This document shows positions 1 to 9,165 of a stretch of 64,000 nt of DNA, in pieces. The position numbers and the translations under genes were made by a program. This DNA is from Bacillota bacterium (GTDB lineage: Bacteria; Bacillota; Clostridia; Lachnospirales; Lachnospiraceae). Below the pieces are notes generated by a model. The model did not search any database, was not told the DNA's origin, and saw nothing but the letters and a program-made list of their open reading frames with translations. Within the stretch, counting starts at the first letter, position 1. Each line of letters begins with the position of its first letter. The DNA lies in NCBI GenBank assembly GCA_023420935.1, contig JAEZUR010000031.1, positions 19,331-83,330 on the forward strand, written 5' to 3'.

Positions 1-542
1 AAGCATTTTTACCCATGACCTTTCAACTTAAAATTCAAGGAGGAACAGAGATGAATTATCGTATTGTTGAAAAAGAAGCGTTTAAAATTGTGGGGATTAA
101 AAAAAGAATTACCCTAGTCTATGAAGGTGTTAATACTCAAATGGATTCAATGTGGTCAAGTCTAACGATGGAGATCATTCAGGAATTAAAACAGTTGTCT
201 AATGTAGAACCGAATGGAATTCTATGTGTATCCGCTAATTTTGCGTCGGATAGAGTGGAAGGATCCGAATTGGATCAGTATATTGGAGTAGCTACGACAA
301 AAGATAGCGATGCTAAGTATGCTGAGTTATCAGTTGAGGCTACAACATGGGCTGTTTTTACAGTTGTAGGTGTTTTCCCAAAAGAGTTACAAGATACTTG
401 GGCAAAAATATATTCAGAATGGTTCCCTACATCTGGATATGAATTAACAGGGGGACCAGAGCTATTATGGAATGAAAGTCCGGATACAAGTAAACCTGAT
501 TACAGGAGTGAAATCTGGATTCCGGTAAAGAAAGCAGAATAA
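1..542 (+). CDS. Partial AraC-type regulator, C-terminal GyrI-like effector-binding domain
   Basis: The reading frame is open to the first base of the window, so the N-terminus lies outside it. The visible part is a GyrI-like/BacT effector-binding domain: it opens with MNYRIVEKEAFKIVG and ends with SEIWIPVKK, both typical of this family. The preceding residues (FLPMTFQLKIQGGTE) match the linker usually found between an AraC-type DNA-binding domain and this effector domain, so a full-length AraC-GyrI regulator is likely. An AGGAGG at 39-44 and ATG at 51 would also allow a stand-alone domain of about 163 residues. Ligand and targets are unknown. It is followed by a hairpin terminator at 577-619. 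Confidence 0.7.
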   Translation, partial: AFLPMTFQLKIQGGTEMNYRIVEKEAFKIVGIKKRITLVYEGVNTQMDSMWSSLTMEIIQELKQLSNVEPNGILCVSANFASDRVEGSELDQYIGVATTKDSDAKYAELSVEATTWAVFTVVGVFPKELQDTWAKIYSEWFPTSGYELTGGPELLWNESPDTSKPDYRSEIWIPVKKAE

Positions 543-576
543 TTTTTATGATTATCTTATAAACAAAATAGTATAT

Positions 577-619
577 AAAGCAAGAGTTAAGTATCTAGTA
601 GTTTGACTCTTGCTTTTTT
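577..619 (+). terminator. Rho-independent terminator after the GyrI-like gene
   Basis: The 11-bp arms AAAGCAAGAGT (577-587) and ACTCTTGCTTT (606-616) are perfectly complementary and followed by T residues. It separates the upstream regulator from the sugar-transport operon. Confidence 0.85.
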
Positions 620-773
620 CTTGTCCCAAAATCGTCCTTGTAAGCATATCATCATGCTTTGGTAAAAATTACAACAATCCCCAACTCATTTTCACTACAT
701 TTCTTAAATGTATATTCAAACTACACAAAAAACCATGGAAAAAATCTTGTAAAACCTAAATAGTGAATAAATT

Positions 774-827
774 CTATGGTAGACCATAGGATTTTGTATG
801 TAATTTCGCATATGCCTTTGCTATAAT
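774..827 (+). promoter_or_regulatory. Candidate operator and extended -10 promoter of the first sugar ABC operon
   Basis: The 345-base gap 543-886 holds a terminator and this region. TGCTATAAT at 819-827 is an extended -10 element, with no convincing -35 at the usual distance. A perfect palindrome CTATGGT-AG-ACCATAG lies at 774-789, about 30 bases upstream of the -10, where an activator could bind. A second small palindrome, GTTCC-N5-GGAAC, lies at 851-865 in the leader. Binding by the YesN regulator encoded at 5725 is only a guess. Confidence 0.45.
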
Positions 828-886
828 CCATCCTGTAAGTTAAACAAACCGTTCCTGTATGGAACGAAATCTTAAGGAGGATGTAT

Positions 887-2017
887 ATGAAAAAGAAGTT
901 ACTTAGCGTATTTTTATGCGCAGCTATGACTGCAACTATGTTAGTTGGCTGTAGTAGCAAAAACAATGCAGCAACAACTGAAACCCCAGCAGCAACAGAA
1001 GAGGCAGCAGCAACTGACGACGCGGCAGCTACTACCGATGCGGTAGCAACCGACGACGCAGCAGCAACAGCTGATGCAGCAGCAGATGCAGCACAAGGTG
1101 TTGATGGCAAAAAAGTTGGAGTTTGTATCTACAAATTTGACGATAACTTTATGACACTTTATAGAGAAGAATTACAGAGATATTTAGAAGCTGGTGGAGC
1201 TACTGTTACTGTAATGGATGGAAAGAATGACCAGGCAGAGCAAACTAACCAGATTCAGAACTTCATCACAGAAGGTGTTGACGTTTTAATCATTAACTTA
1301 GTTCAGGCTTCTGCAGCTGAGCAGGTTACTAATCAGTGTAACGATGCTGGAATTCCAGTAGTATTTATTAACCGTGAACCAGAAGTAGCAGAAGAAGAAA
1401 GATGGCAAGCAGATGGCATCAAAGCTACTTATGTAGGAGCTGATGCAAGACAGTCTGGTACATACCAAGGTGAACTTATTGCAGATCTTCCAAACAAAGG
1501 TGATGCAAATGGTGACGGAACTGTAGGATACGTTATGGTTATGGGTGATCCTGAAAACGTTGATGCACAGTACAGAACAGAATTCTCAATCAAAGCGTTA
1601 GAGTCAGCTGGAGTGAAAGTTTCAGAACTTGACAAACAACGTGGTGACTGGGATCAGGCAAAAGGACAAGAAATCACAGCTAACGCTTTAACAGCTCAAG
1701 GAGATGCTATTGACGTAGTATTCTGTAACAATGACGCTATGGCACTTGGTGCATTACAAGCAATTGAAGCAGCTGGAAGAACAGTTGGAAAAGATATCTA
1801 TTTAGTAGGTGTTGATGCTCTTACTGAAGCTCTTGAAAATGTTCAGAGTGGTAAAATGACTGGTACTGTATTCAATGACCATATCGGACAGGCACATACA
1901 GCAGCTGACACAGCAGCAAAATTTATCGCTGGTGAAACTGTAGCTCCAGTTAACATGGTAGATTACGTAAAAGTAACTACTGATAATGCAGCAGATATCT
2001 TAGCACTTCTTAAATAA
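887..2017 (+). CDS. mglB: Galactose/glucose-type solute-binding lipoprotein (MglB-like)
   Basis: Extracytoplasmic sugar-binding lipoprotein of a CUT2 ABC transporter, 376 residues from ATG 887, which lies six bases after AAGGAGG. An ATG at 881 touches the ribosome site and is less likely. A signal peptide ends in the lipobox LVGC (Cys22). A low-complexity Ala/Thr/Asp linker (about residues 24-70) tethers the Peripla_BP_4 domain. Its opening, VGVCIYKFDDNFM, closely matches E. coli MglB. The DANGDGTVGYV segment resembles the MglB calcium loop, and FCNNDAMALGA is the conserved hinge motif. Galactose, glucose or a related sugar is inferred from this resemblance. It heads the mglBAC operon; a terminator before mglA probably makes this message the most abundant. 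Confidence 0.88.
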   Translation: MKKKLLSVFLCAAMTATMLVGCSSKNNAATTETPAATEEAAATDDAAATTDAVATDDAAATADAAADAAQGVDGKKVGVCIYKFDDNFMTLYREELQRYLEAGGATVTVMDGKNDQAEQTNQIQNFITEGVDVLIINLVQASAAEQVTNQCNDAGIPVVFINREPEVAEEERWQADGIKATYVGADARQSGTYQGELIADLPNKGDANGDGTVGYVMVMGDPENVDAQYRTEFSIKALESAGVKVSELDKQRGDWDQAKGQEITANALTAQGDAIDVVFCNNDAMALGALQAIEAAGRTVGKDIYLVGVDALTEALENVQSGKMTGTVFNDHIGQAHTAADTAAKFIAGETVAPVNMVDYVKVTTDNAADILALLK

Positions 2018-2066
2018 TAGAAGGCAGTTTGATGGACTTACGAAGACAATCCCCAAGTAATGAGTA

Positions 2067-2138
2067 AAGGAGCAGTAATCTGCTCCTTGCTCCTTGGTCT
2101 TGTTTTCGGGATGGGTGTGCCCCCCGCACACCCTTTTT
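2067..2138 (+). terminator. Hairpin plus intrinsic terminator between mglB and mglA
   Basis: Two structures lie in the mglB-mglA gap. The first is AAGGAGCAG-TAAT-CTGCTCCTT (2067-2088). The second is GGGTGTGC-N5-GCACACCC (2113-2133) followed by five T residues, a standard intrinsic terminator. Partial termination here would keep the binding protein in excess over ATPase and permease, as is common in such operons. Confidence 0.75.
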
Positions 2139-2161
2139 ATAAGGAAAGGGAGGTCACATAG

Positions 2162-3667
2162 ATGGCAGAATATATGCTAGAGATGCGTGGGATTTGTAAA
2201 AGCTTTCCGGGTGTTAAGGCTCTTGATGGTGTAACTATTAAGGTGAGACCAGGTACGGTTCATGCATTAATGGGTGAGAATGGTGCTGGTAAATCTACAT
2301 TAATGAAATGCTTATTCGGAATTTATAAAATGGATGCTGGAGAAGTTATATTTCAAGGAGAAAAAGTACAAATAATCAATGCAGACGATGCATTACATAA
2401 AGGAATTGCAATGGTTCATCAGGAATTACAACCAATTCCAGAAAGAAGTATTGCAGAGAATATTTTCTGTGGAAGATATCCACTTAGAAAAATTGGTCCT
2501 ATCGGAATTATTGATCATAAGAAAATGTTTGAAGAAGCAGAAAAGTTATTAAAAGAAGTTCGTATGGAATATGATCCAAAAGCAAAATTAGGAACATTAT
2601 CGATATCTCAGATGCAATCAGTTGAGATTGCAAAAGCAGTATCCATGGATGCAAAAGTTGTTATCATGGATGAACCAACTTCTTCTCTAACAGATAATGA
2701 AGTTGAAGCATTATTTACTATTATTAATGATTTAAGAAAAAAAGGTGTATCCATCATATATATCTCTCATAAAATGGACGAAATTCTTCGTATTTCTGAT
2801 GATGTATCTATCATGCGAGATGGTCAGTATGTTGGTACTTGGGAAGCAAAAGAATTAACTACGGATATGATTATCGCTAAGATGGTGGGACGTGAATTAA
2901 CAAATATTTACCCACCAAGAGACAATACTCCAGGTGAAGTAATTCTTGAAGTAAAAGATTTAACTAGTATTTTACCAAAATCATTTAAGAATGTTAATTT
3001 AACACTTAGAAGAGGTGAAATATTAGGTCTTGGAGGTCTGGTAGGAGCACAGAGAACCGAACTTATGGAAGCAATTTTTGGGGTTCGTCATGTTGCATCC
3101 GGCGAGATAATATATAAAGGCAAGAAATTAACCATTAAACGTCCTCATGATGCAATTAAAAATGGTATTGGGCTAATCACAGAAGACCGAAGAGGTACTG
3201 GGATTTTTGGAGTGTTATCCATTGCAGATAATGTAGCAATCGCATCATTAGAAAAGTATGTTGATGCAGGAATTGTTTTAAATGATAAGAAGATTAGTAA
3301 ATTGGTTAAAGAAAACATTGCAAAACTTAGCATTAAAACGCCAAGTAGTAAAACATTGATTCAAACCTTATCTGGTGGTAACCAGCAGAAAGTTATTATA
3401 TCAAGATGGTTAGCTAATGATCCAGATATCCTAATTATGGATGAACCTACCCGTGGTATTGATGTAGGCGCAAAGTATGAAATTTATCAGATTATGGTTG
3501 AACTAGCGAAACAAGGAAAAGCAATTGTAATGATTTCATCTGAGATGGCAGAATTGATTGGTATGTCCGATCGAATTGTCGTTATGTGCAATGGCAAGGT
3601 TACAGGTGAGGTAACAGGTGAGGAAGCAACTCAGGAAAATATCCTGAACTACGCAACTCAATTTTAA
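2162..3667 (+). CDS. mglA: Sugar ABC transporter ATP-binding protein, two NBDs (MglA-like)
   Basis: Cytoplasmic ATPase of the CUT2 family, 501 residues with two fused nucleotide-binding domains. NBD1 has Walker A GENGAGKST (residues 38-46), Walker B VVIMDEPTSSL and H-loop YISHK. NBD2 has the altered Walker A usual for this family (GLVGAQRTE), signature LSGGNQQK and Walker B ILIMDEPTRGID. The length matches MglA/RbsA. It would power uptake of the sugar bound by the protein at 887 through the permease at 3686. The start at 2162 follows GGAAAGGGAGG. RbsA-type substrate specificity cannot be excluded from the ATPase alone. Confidence 0.9.
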   Translation: MAEYMLEMRGICKSFPGVKALDGVTIKVRPGTVHALMGENGAGKSTLMKCLFGIYKMDAGEVIFQGEKVQIINADDALHKGIAMVHQELQPIPERSIAENIFCGRYPLRKIGPIGIIDHKKMFEEAEKLLKEVRMEYDPKAKLGTLSISQMQSVEIAKAVSMDAKVVIMDEPTSSLTDNEVEALFTIINDLRKKGVSIIYISHKMDEILRISDDVSIMRDGQYVGTWEAKELTTDMIIAKMVGRELTNIYPPRDNTPGEVILEVKDLTSILPKSFKNVNLTLRRGEILGLGGLVGAQRTELMEAIFGVRHVASGEIIYKGKKLTIKRPHDAIKNGIGLITEDRRGTGIFGVLSIADNVAIASLEKYVDAGIVLNDKKISKLVKENIAKLSIKTPSSKTLIQTLSGGNQQKVIISRWLANDPDILIMDEPTRGIDVGAKYEIYQIMVELAKQGKAIVMISSEMAELIGMSDRIVVMCNGKVTGEVTGEEATQENILNYATQF

Positions 3668-3685
3668 TCTAAGGAGGATATGATC

Positions 3686-4690
3686 GTGAAGGCAAGAGAA
3701 CTAAATATTAAGAATTTTTTAGTTAATAATGCAATTATAATAATTTTAGTAGCCCTATCCATTGGCGTAGGATTTACTAATATCAGGTTTTTCTCAGTAA
3801 ATAACTTTTCAAATATTTCAGTAAATACAGCGGTACGTTTTATCATCGCATTAGGTGTTAGTGGATGTCTTATAACAAAAGGTACTGACCTTTCCGCTGG
3901 TCGTTTGGTTGGACTTGGTGCTTGTGTAGCAGCAACACTACTTCAGAAAATAGATTATTCAGATAGATTTTATCCAAATCTACCTGCACTTCCAATCATT
4001 TTAGTATTACTTATTACAATCGCAGTTTGTTGTGTATTTGGTTTAGTGAATGGTTTTGTAATTTCTAGATTCAAAGTTCCACCATTTATTGCAACTTTAG
4101 GTATGCAGACAATCGTTTATGGTATTTGTCTTGTTTATACAGGTGCAAGCCCACTTGGTGGTTTCCGTAGCGATTATACTAAAATCGCAACTGGTAAAGT
4201 TTTTAACGTTGGAGGATTCAAAGGAATCCCATATCTTTTCTTTATAGCATTAGCAATTGGTTTATATATGTGGTTCTTATATAACAAAACAAGACATGGT
4301 AAATACATGTATGCAATTGGTGGTAATGAACATGCAGCAGAAGTATCTGGTGTAAATGTTAATAAAACATTAATCATTATCTATACCTTAGCAGCAGGTT
4401 TATATGCTATCGGTGGTTTCTTATTAGCAGCAAAAGCTGGTGGAGCAACCGTTAACACTGGTATGGGTTATGAATTAGAAGCAATCGCAGCATGTACCAT
4501 CGGTGGTGTTTCTACAAACGGTGGTGTTGGTAAAGTATCTGGTATCTTAATCGGTGTTCTTGTATTCGAGATTTTAAAATCTTCTTTACAGTTCTTAGGT
4601 GTAGATACGTCTTACCAATATATTGTTCAGGGTCTTGTAATCGTTGTTGCAGTTGCCCTTGACTTAAGAAAATATTTAGCAAAAAAATAA
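3686..4690 (+). CDS. mglC: Sugar ABC transporter permease (MglC-like)
   Basis: Polytopic membrane permease of the CUT2 family (BPD_transp_2), 334 residues, with about eight to ten hydrophobic segments and the conserved KVPPFIATLGMQT and AIGGNEHAAEVSGVNV motifs. GTG 3686 is preferred because AAGGAGG (3671-3677) lies eight bases upstream; ATG 3680 would leave only two bases. It lies 18 bases after mglA and completes mglBAC. A terminator follows at 4706-4747. MglC is chosen over RbsC because of the MglB-like binding protein. Confidence 0.88.
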   Translation: MKARELNIKNFLVNNAIIIILVALSIGVGFTNIRFFSVNNFSNISVNTAVRFIIALGVSGCLITKGTDLSAGRLVGLGACVAATLLQKIDYSDRFYPNLPALPIILVLLITIAVCCVFGLVNGFVISRFKVPPFIATLGMQTIVYGICLVYTGASPLGGFRSDYTKIATGKVFNVGGFKGIPYLFFIALAIGLYMWFLYNKTRHGKYMYAIGGNEHAAEVSGVNVNKTLIIIYTLAAGLYAIGGFLLAAKAGGATVNTGMGYELEAIAACTIGGVSTNGGVGKVSGILIGVLVFEILKSSLQFLGVDTSYQYIVQGLVIVVAVALDLRKYLAKK

Positions 4691-4705
4691 TAGAAAATGC
4701 ACGTT

Positions 4706-4753
4706 ACAAAAAGCAGCGGGCGGGGACTTTCCTCGCTTGCTTTTTGTGCTTTA
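4706..4753 (+). terminator. Terminator of the mglBAC operon
   Basis: ACAAAAAGCA (4706-4715) pairs with TGCTTTTTGT (4738-4747), with an inner GC-rich stem. The 3' arm carries the run of T residues. Confidence 0.75.
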
Positions 4754-4938
4754 TAAAAAAGGGGGTGTGAAATTGCGATGATTTGGGTTGTGGAGATTCT
4801 GATCTCTTTTTATAATTCCCAAGAAGCGTTTTATGCTTCTTTTGCTCCAACGCTACGCTTAGCTTCCGCTATGGAATTATAAAAAGAGATCAGAATTGGC
4901 AAGGTTATTGACATCGCAATCGCGTAGTTTTTTATAAA
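4750..4938. repeat. Long nested palindromic element with conserved loop
   Basis: Three nested inverted repeats share one centre: an 11-bp outer arm (4750-4760 / 4928-4938), a 9-bp arm ATTGCGATG (4772-4780 / 4912-4920) and a perfect 24-bp arm (4796-4819 / 4873-4896). The 53-base loop includes AGAAGC-N7-GCTTCT. On the minus strand it reads GCGGAAGCTAAGCGTAGCG, nearly the same as the loop of the palindrome at 5589-5670. No coding sequence was recognised between 4691 and 5194; this element and the repeat after it fill most of that gap. Confidence 0.8.
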
Positions 4939-5092
4939 GGACGGTGGGCGCTGGTAATTTTGAATTTCTTGGATACAACATTACGCATAGCTTTCGCTAT
5001 TGAATTAAAAAGGTATCTGAATAGGGAAGGTTATTGACGTCGCAATCGTGTAGTTTTTTATAAAGGACGGTGGATGCTGTATTTTGTTGTTT
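4848..5092. repeat. Diverged direct repeat of the palindrome's right half, period 126
   Basis: The right half of the palindrome (about 4848-4966) is repeated at about 4974-5092 with an offset of 126 bases. The best-conserved stretch is TTTTTTATAAAGGACGGTGG (at 4928 and again at 5054), preceded in both copies by GGTTATTGAC and CGCAATCG. The second copy has no matching left arm, so it looks like a partial or decayed copy. Confidence 0.7.
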
Positions 5093-5194
5093 TAGTTGAA
5101 AGGTTTCGTTGGATATTTTATAATTATAGTAACAATTGGAGAAGTTATTAAGGGATTATAATAAGAGAAATGAAATGATTGGAGGTGGATTAGG

Positions 5195-5425
5195 ATGGAT
5201 GATAAAGATGAAAAAAAGATTGAAGATGTGACATTGCAAGAGGCGATTCGGAATGAGCAGGATGATAAAAAGGATGAACCAAAGAAAGAGGAAAAAATGT
5301 TCAAAGAAGAAATTTATGACCGACTTCCTTTTTCGTACAAGCAGGTTGATATTTTTACAAAAGTTATCATAGGAGTAACCATAGCTTTTGTGATTTTTGC
5401 TATCATAGTAAGTAATATGTCTTAA
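5195..5425 (+). CDS. Small charged single-pass membrane protein
   Basis: A 76-residue protein with GGAGGTGG upstream. The first 40 residues are very rich in Lys, Glu and Asp. A single hydrophobic segment near the C-terminus (VIIGVTIAFVIFAIIV, about residues 57-72) would anchor it with a tiny outer tail. No family was recognised. It stands alone between two palindromic repeats, downstream of mglBAC and upstream of the sensor operon. Function unknown. Confidence 0.65.
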   Translation: MDDKDEKKIEDVTLQEAIRNEQDDKKDEPKKEEKMFKEEIYDRLPFSYKQVDIFTKVIIGVTIAFVIFAIIVSNMS

Positions 5426-5588
5426 TTATGATCAAGTCTACAACGATCTATTTGTTTTTAACTACAGTACTCCTAAATTGCATCAGGCTTTTAGCCTTCC
5501 CGATTACAAGAACTGTTACTATATAAAAGTCATTATCGTTTAGCTAAAAAGCACGAAAATATATCATACAATAATCACAACCTAAATT

Positions 5589-5670
5589 GTTTACGATAGT
5601 GGAATATGATTCCGTAACGGAAGTTAAGCGGAGCGTTGGAGAGAAGGAATCATATTCCACTATCGTAAAC
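5589..5670. repeat. Perfect 25-bp palindrome with 32-base conserved loop
   Basis: Arms 5589-5613 and 5646-5670 are perfectly complementary over 25 bp. The loop contains CGGAAGTTAAGCGGAGCG, close to the antisense loop of the element at 4750-4938, while the stems are unrelated except for ATTCC/GGAAT next to the loop. There is no T-run, so it is not a typical intrinsic terminator. It occupies much of the 5426-5724 gap before the sensor operon. Confidence 0.85.
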
Positions 5671-5724
5671 TCGACAACGTATATTATTTAATTATATTGA
5701 AATTTTTGAAAGTGGGTGAAAAGC

Positions 5725-7347
5725 ATGAACTATTATAATGTAATGTTAGTGGATGACGAAGAAGAGGTGCGTCAGGCTATTATTAAAAAGCTTGATTGGG
5801 AAGCGATGGGGTTTCGCTTGGTTGCATCTGCTGATAATGGGGAAGAAGCACTAGAGATGGCGGAGAAATATCATCCAGATGTGGTTATGACGGATATACA
5901 TATGCCATTCATGGATGGGCTTACACTTTGCCGTAAGTTAAAGGAGAACTTTAAAAATATTAAATTAGTTATCTTTTCTGGGTATGATGAATTTGAATAC
6001 GCCAAAGAAGCAATTAAGCTTGAGGTTGAGGAATATATATTAAAACCAATAAATGCGCAGGAGTTACAACAGGTATTTGAACGTTTGAAATCTGCATTAG
6101 ATGAAGAAATCAATGAGAAGAGAAATATTGATAAGTTAAAGCAGTATTATCTTGAGAGTCTTCCTAAGATGCGGGATCAGTTCTTTATTGGTTTACTAGA
6201 GGGTAGCTTTAGTGAAGATAAGATAGCAGAATATCAGGCATATTATGATATTATTTTTGATGCGCCATATTATAATGTTGCCGTTCTACGAGTAGATACG
6301 AATATAAAAGAAGAAACGGAATCGAATGGAGGAGTGATCGATTCAAAGTTAAGAGTTGTTTCAGCAAAACAAATTGTGGAAGAAAATATGAGTGGAGTGC
6401 TTCCTTTCTATAGTTGCATATATCTTGATACTATTATAGTGATTGCTATGATGTCGGATACAAAGGATGAATTCATATTTGTTCATACGATGGATCAGAT
6501 CTGTAAGATTATCAAAAAGATTGTTGGGTTTGATGCTTCTGCGGGAATTGGATCGATTAGTTCCTCGCCATTAACACTTGGTCATTCTTATGAAGGTGCT
6601 AAAAGTGCTTTGGAATATCGTATTTTGCTAGAACCGAACCAAGCTATCTGTATTCAGGATATTGAGCCAGAGGATAAGGATGAGTTTGCGATAAAGGAAT
6701 GGGTAATCGAATCCATTATTAAAGAAATCAAAGTTGGTACACAGGAAGGATTAAAAGAATTAATTGAGCAGCTCGAGGAACAACTTAAGAATTCAAAAAT
6801 GTCCATACATCAATTGCAGCTTGCAGTATCCGAATTCATTATTGAAATTGTGAAATTAGCAAGAGTATATAAATTAGATATGGATGAAATTCTAGGTGCA
6901 GAATACAGTATATTTAGTACCGTCAATAAATTTCATTCTTTGGATACGTTAAAAGAATGGTTATACGATATCTGTATGCAACTTAGAGGCCAGATTCGAA
7001 GAGAGCGAGTGGATTCAACTAAGTTACTTACCGATAAAGCGATTCAATACATTCAAGAAAATTTTCATGATTGTGAATTGTCAGTAGATAAATTATGCAA
7101 TTATCTAAATGTAAGTCCTGCCTATTTCTCTACCATATTCAAGAAGGAAACTGGGATGAGTTTTGTGTCATATCTAACCAATATCCGTATGGAACAAGCG
7201 CTTCATTTATTAAATACCACAGAAGAGAAAGCGTATGTAATTTCGTGTAAGGTTGGTTATTTAGAACCGAACTATTTTAGTTATGTATTCAAAAAACAAT
7301 ATGGAATTTCCCCGTCAAAATATAGAACTACCAGAGCGCAAGGATAG
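5725..7347 (+). CDS. YesN-type response regulator, receiver plus AraC DNA-binding domain
   Basis: A 540-residue cytoplasmic transcription regulator. The N-terminal receiver has the acidic pair DDEEEV and the phospho-acceptor Asp in DVVMTDIHMPFMDG. A long middle region follows, then a C-terminal AraC/XylS double helix-turn-helix (YFSTIFKKETGMSFVSYL and YFSYVFKKQYGISPSKYR). The ATG at 5725 is chosen over GTG 5716, which overlaps the AGTGGGTG ribosome site. Six bases separate it from the kinase gene. It probably activates sugar transport genes, most likely the adjacent mgl operon, by analogy with YesN partners of LytS kinases; the target is inferred. Confidence 0.88.
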   Translation: MNYYNVMLVDDEEEVRQAIIKKLDWEAMGFRLVASADNGEEALEMAEKYHPDVVMTDIHMPFMDGLTLCRKLKENFKNIKLVIFSGYDEFEYAKEAIKLEVEEYILKPINAQELQQVFERLKSALDEEINEKRNIDKLKQYYLESLPKMRDQFFIGLLEGSFSEDKIAEYQAYYDIIFDAPYYNVAVLRVDTNIKEETESNGGVIDSKLRVVSAKQIVEENMSGVLPFYSCIYLDTIIVIAMMSDTKDEFIFVHTMDQICKIIKKIVGFDASAGIGSISSSPLTLGHSYEGAKSALEYRILLEPNQAICIQDIEPEDKDEFAIKEWVIESIIKEIKVGTQEGLKELIEQLEEQLKNSKMSIHQLQLAVSEFIIEIVKLARVYKLDMDEILGAEYSIFSTVNKFHSLDTLKEWLYDICMQLRGQIRRERVDSTKLLTDKAIQYIQENFHDCELSVDKLCNYLNVSPAYFSTIFKKETGMSFVSYLTNIRMEQALHLLNTTEEKAYVISCKVGYLEPNYFSYVFKKQYGISPSKYRTTRAQG

Positions 7348-7353
7348 GAACCT

Positions 7354-9165
7354 ATGGAGAAAAAGAAGAAAGCATTCAAATGGAATATTTTTCAGCGTGG
7401 TGGTATACAGATTATTGTTTCCTTATCCTTTTCTATCGTTGCTATTGTAGGAATGGCAGTTATGGGACTTGCATTATACGGAAGATATGTCAGTAATGCG
7501 GAAGGAATGATTATTGAAAATAATAAACACCGTATTGAGCAGGCATCCTGGAATCTAGATTCTTATATCAGGAATATGATGAGTATTTCTAACTGTATGT
7601 ACTATAGTGTTATCAAGAATAAGGATTTAGATCAAGAAACCATGGACAAAGAAATGACATTGCTATATGAAGCTAATAAAGATAATCTTATTAGTATTGC
7701 ATGCTTTACTAAGCAAGGTAATCTCATTGCAGCGACTCCGGTTGCAAACATAAAAAGTGGGGTTGAGACGGTTTCGCAAGAGTGGTTTGGTAATGCCAAC
7801 AATCAGATTGAAAACCTTCATTTTACCACCCCTCATGTGCAGAACATATTTGAAGAGAGCAATTTTCGGTATCACTGGGTGGTATCACTTAGTCGTGCTG
7901 TAGAACTTACGGAGAGCGGTTCTACAGAACGTGGTGTATTACTAGTAGATATGAACTTTAGTAGCATAGAACAATTATTTAATAAAGTTAATTCAAAAGG
8001 TGCAGGTTACATTTATCTCATTGATGGAAATGGAGAAATAATATATCACCCGCAACAAAAATTAATCTTTTCTAATCTATTAAAGGAAAATAACCGACAA
8101 GCCAGCACATATGAAGATGGAGAACATACGGAGACATTTCAAGGGGATAAACGAGTTGTACTAGTAAAAACAGTTGGATATACTGGTTGGAAAATTGTTA
8201 GCGTAACGTCTACCAGCGAATTTTCATTGAATTTGAATCAGATGAAGTTTTTCTCAGCTTTTATCATTATATTTTTTATATTTGTTATTCTGTTTGTTAA
8301 TTTATTAATATCTTCCAAGGTTACCAATCCAATTAAAAAATTGGAGAAATCCGTAAAGTTTTTAGAAAGCGGAAATCCAAATGCTTTAGTTTACGTTGGT
8401 GGAACACCAGAAGTGCAGCATTTAGGAAGAACCATTAATACAATGGTATCCCAGATGAGAAAATTAATGGATGATATCGTGAAGGAGCAAGAACAAAAAC
8501 GAAAAAGTGAATTGGATGCACTACAAGCTCAGATTAATCCTCATTTTCTTTATAATACTTTGGATTCTATTGTTTGGATGGTGGAATTAGAACGATATGA
8601 CGAAGCCATAAGAATGGTAACCGCACTAGCAAGTCTGTTCCGAATTAGTCTTAGTAAAGGAAAGAACATTATTCCAATTCGGGATGAAATTGAACATGCC
8701 AAGAATTATCTGAGTATTCAACAAGTTAGGTTTAAGAATAAATTTACATCAACCTTTGATCTGGATCCAGAGATACTAAACTGTGCCACGATTAAATTAA
8801 TACTTCAACCATTAATTGAGAATGCCATTTATTATGGAATGGAGTATATGGATGGAGATGGTGAGATTATAATTCGCGGTTTTCAGAAGGATGGAGATCT
8901 ATACATTGAAGTTAGAGACAATGGTCTTGGAATACCAGAAGAAGTATTAAATACGCTATTAACTAATCATGCAAGAACTAGAAAGAAGGGTTCTGGTATT
9001 GGAATGTATAATGTGCATCAGCGTATTCAACTTTATTTTGGTATGGATTATGGTCTTGAGATTGAAAGCGAATTGGATGAAGGGACCACGGTTAGAATTC
9101 ATCTTCCGATGAAAAATGAAGCAGAAATCAATGCAAAGGAGGATGATAACAATGAAAAAGCATAA
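7354..9165 (+). CDS. LytS/YesM-type sensor histidine kinase with large extracellular domain
   Basis: A 603-residue membrane kinase: first membrane segment at about residues 18-43, an extracellular Cache-like region of roughly 250 residues, second membrane segment FFSAFIIIFFIFVILFV (about 305-321), a HAMP linker, the His_kinase domain with LQAQINPHFLYNTLDS (acceptor His about 397), and an HATPase domain (NAIYYGMEY, DNGLGIPEE, GSGIGMYNV). It overlaps the next gene by 14 bases, so translation is coupled. It should phosphorylate the regulator at 5725. The neighbouring membrane-anchored binding protein probably supplies or tunes the sugar signal, as in the XylFII-LytS-YesN system of Clostridium beijerinckii. 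Confidence 0.88.
   Translation: MEKKKKAFKWNIFQRGGIQIIVSLSFSIVAIVGMAVMGLALYGRYVSNAEGMIIENNKHRIEQASWNLDSYIRNMMSISNCMYYSVIKNKDLDQETMDKEMTLLYEANKDNLISIACFTKQGNLIAATPVANIKSGVETVSQEWFGNANNQIENLHFTTPHVQNIFEESNFRYHWVVSLSRAVELTESGSTERGVLLVDMNFSSIEQLFNKVNSKGAGYIYLIDGNGEIIYHPQQKLIFSNLLKENNRQASTYEDGEHTETFQGDKRVVLVKTVGYTGWKIVSVTSTSEFSLNLNQMKFFSAFIIIFFIFVILFVNLLISSKVTNPIKKLEKSVKFLESGNPNALVYVGGTPEVQHLGRTINTMVSQMRKLMDDIVKEQEQKRKSELDALQAQINPHFLYNTLDSIVWMVELERYDEAIRMVTALASLFRISLSKGKNIIPIRDEIEHAKNYLSIQQVRFKNKFTSTFDLDPEILNCATIKLILQPLIENAIYYGMEYMDGDGEIIIRGFQKDGDLYIEVRDNGLGIPEEVLNTLLTNHARTRKKGSGIGMYNVHQRIQLYFGMDYGLEIESELDEGTTVRIHLPMKNEAEINAKEDDNNEKA

Noticed and set aside
721..1110. 129-codon frame on the minus strand
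   Set aside because: It lies antisense to the promoter and the Ala/Thr/Asp linker of the MglB-like gene; its Ala/Ser/Val repeats are a by-product of that linker's codons.
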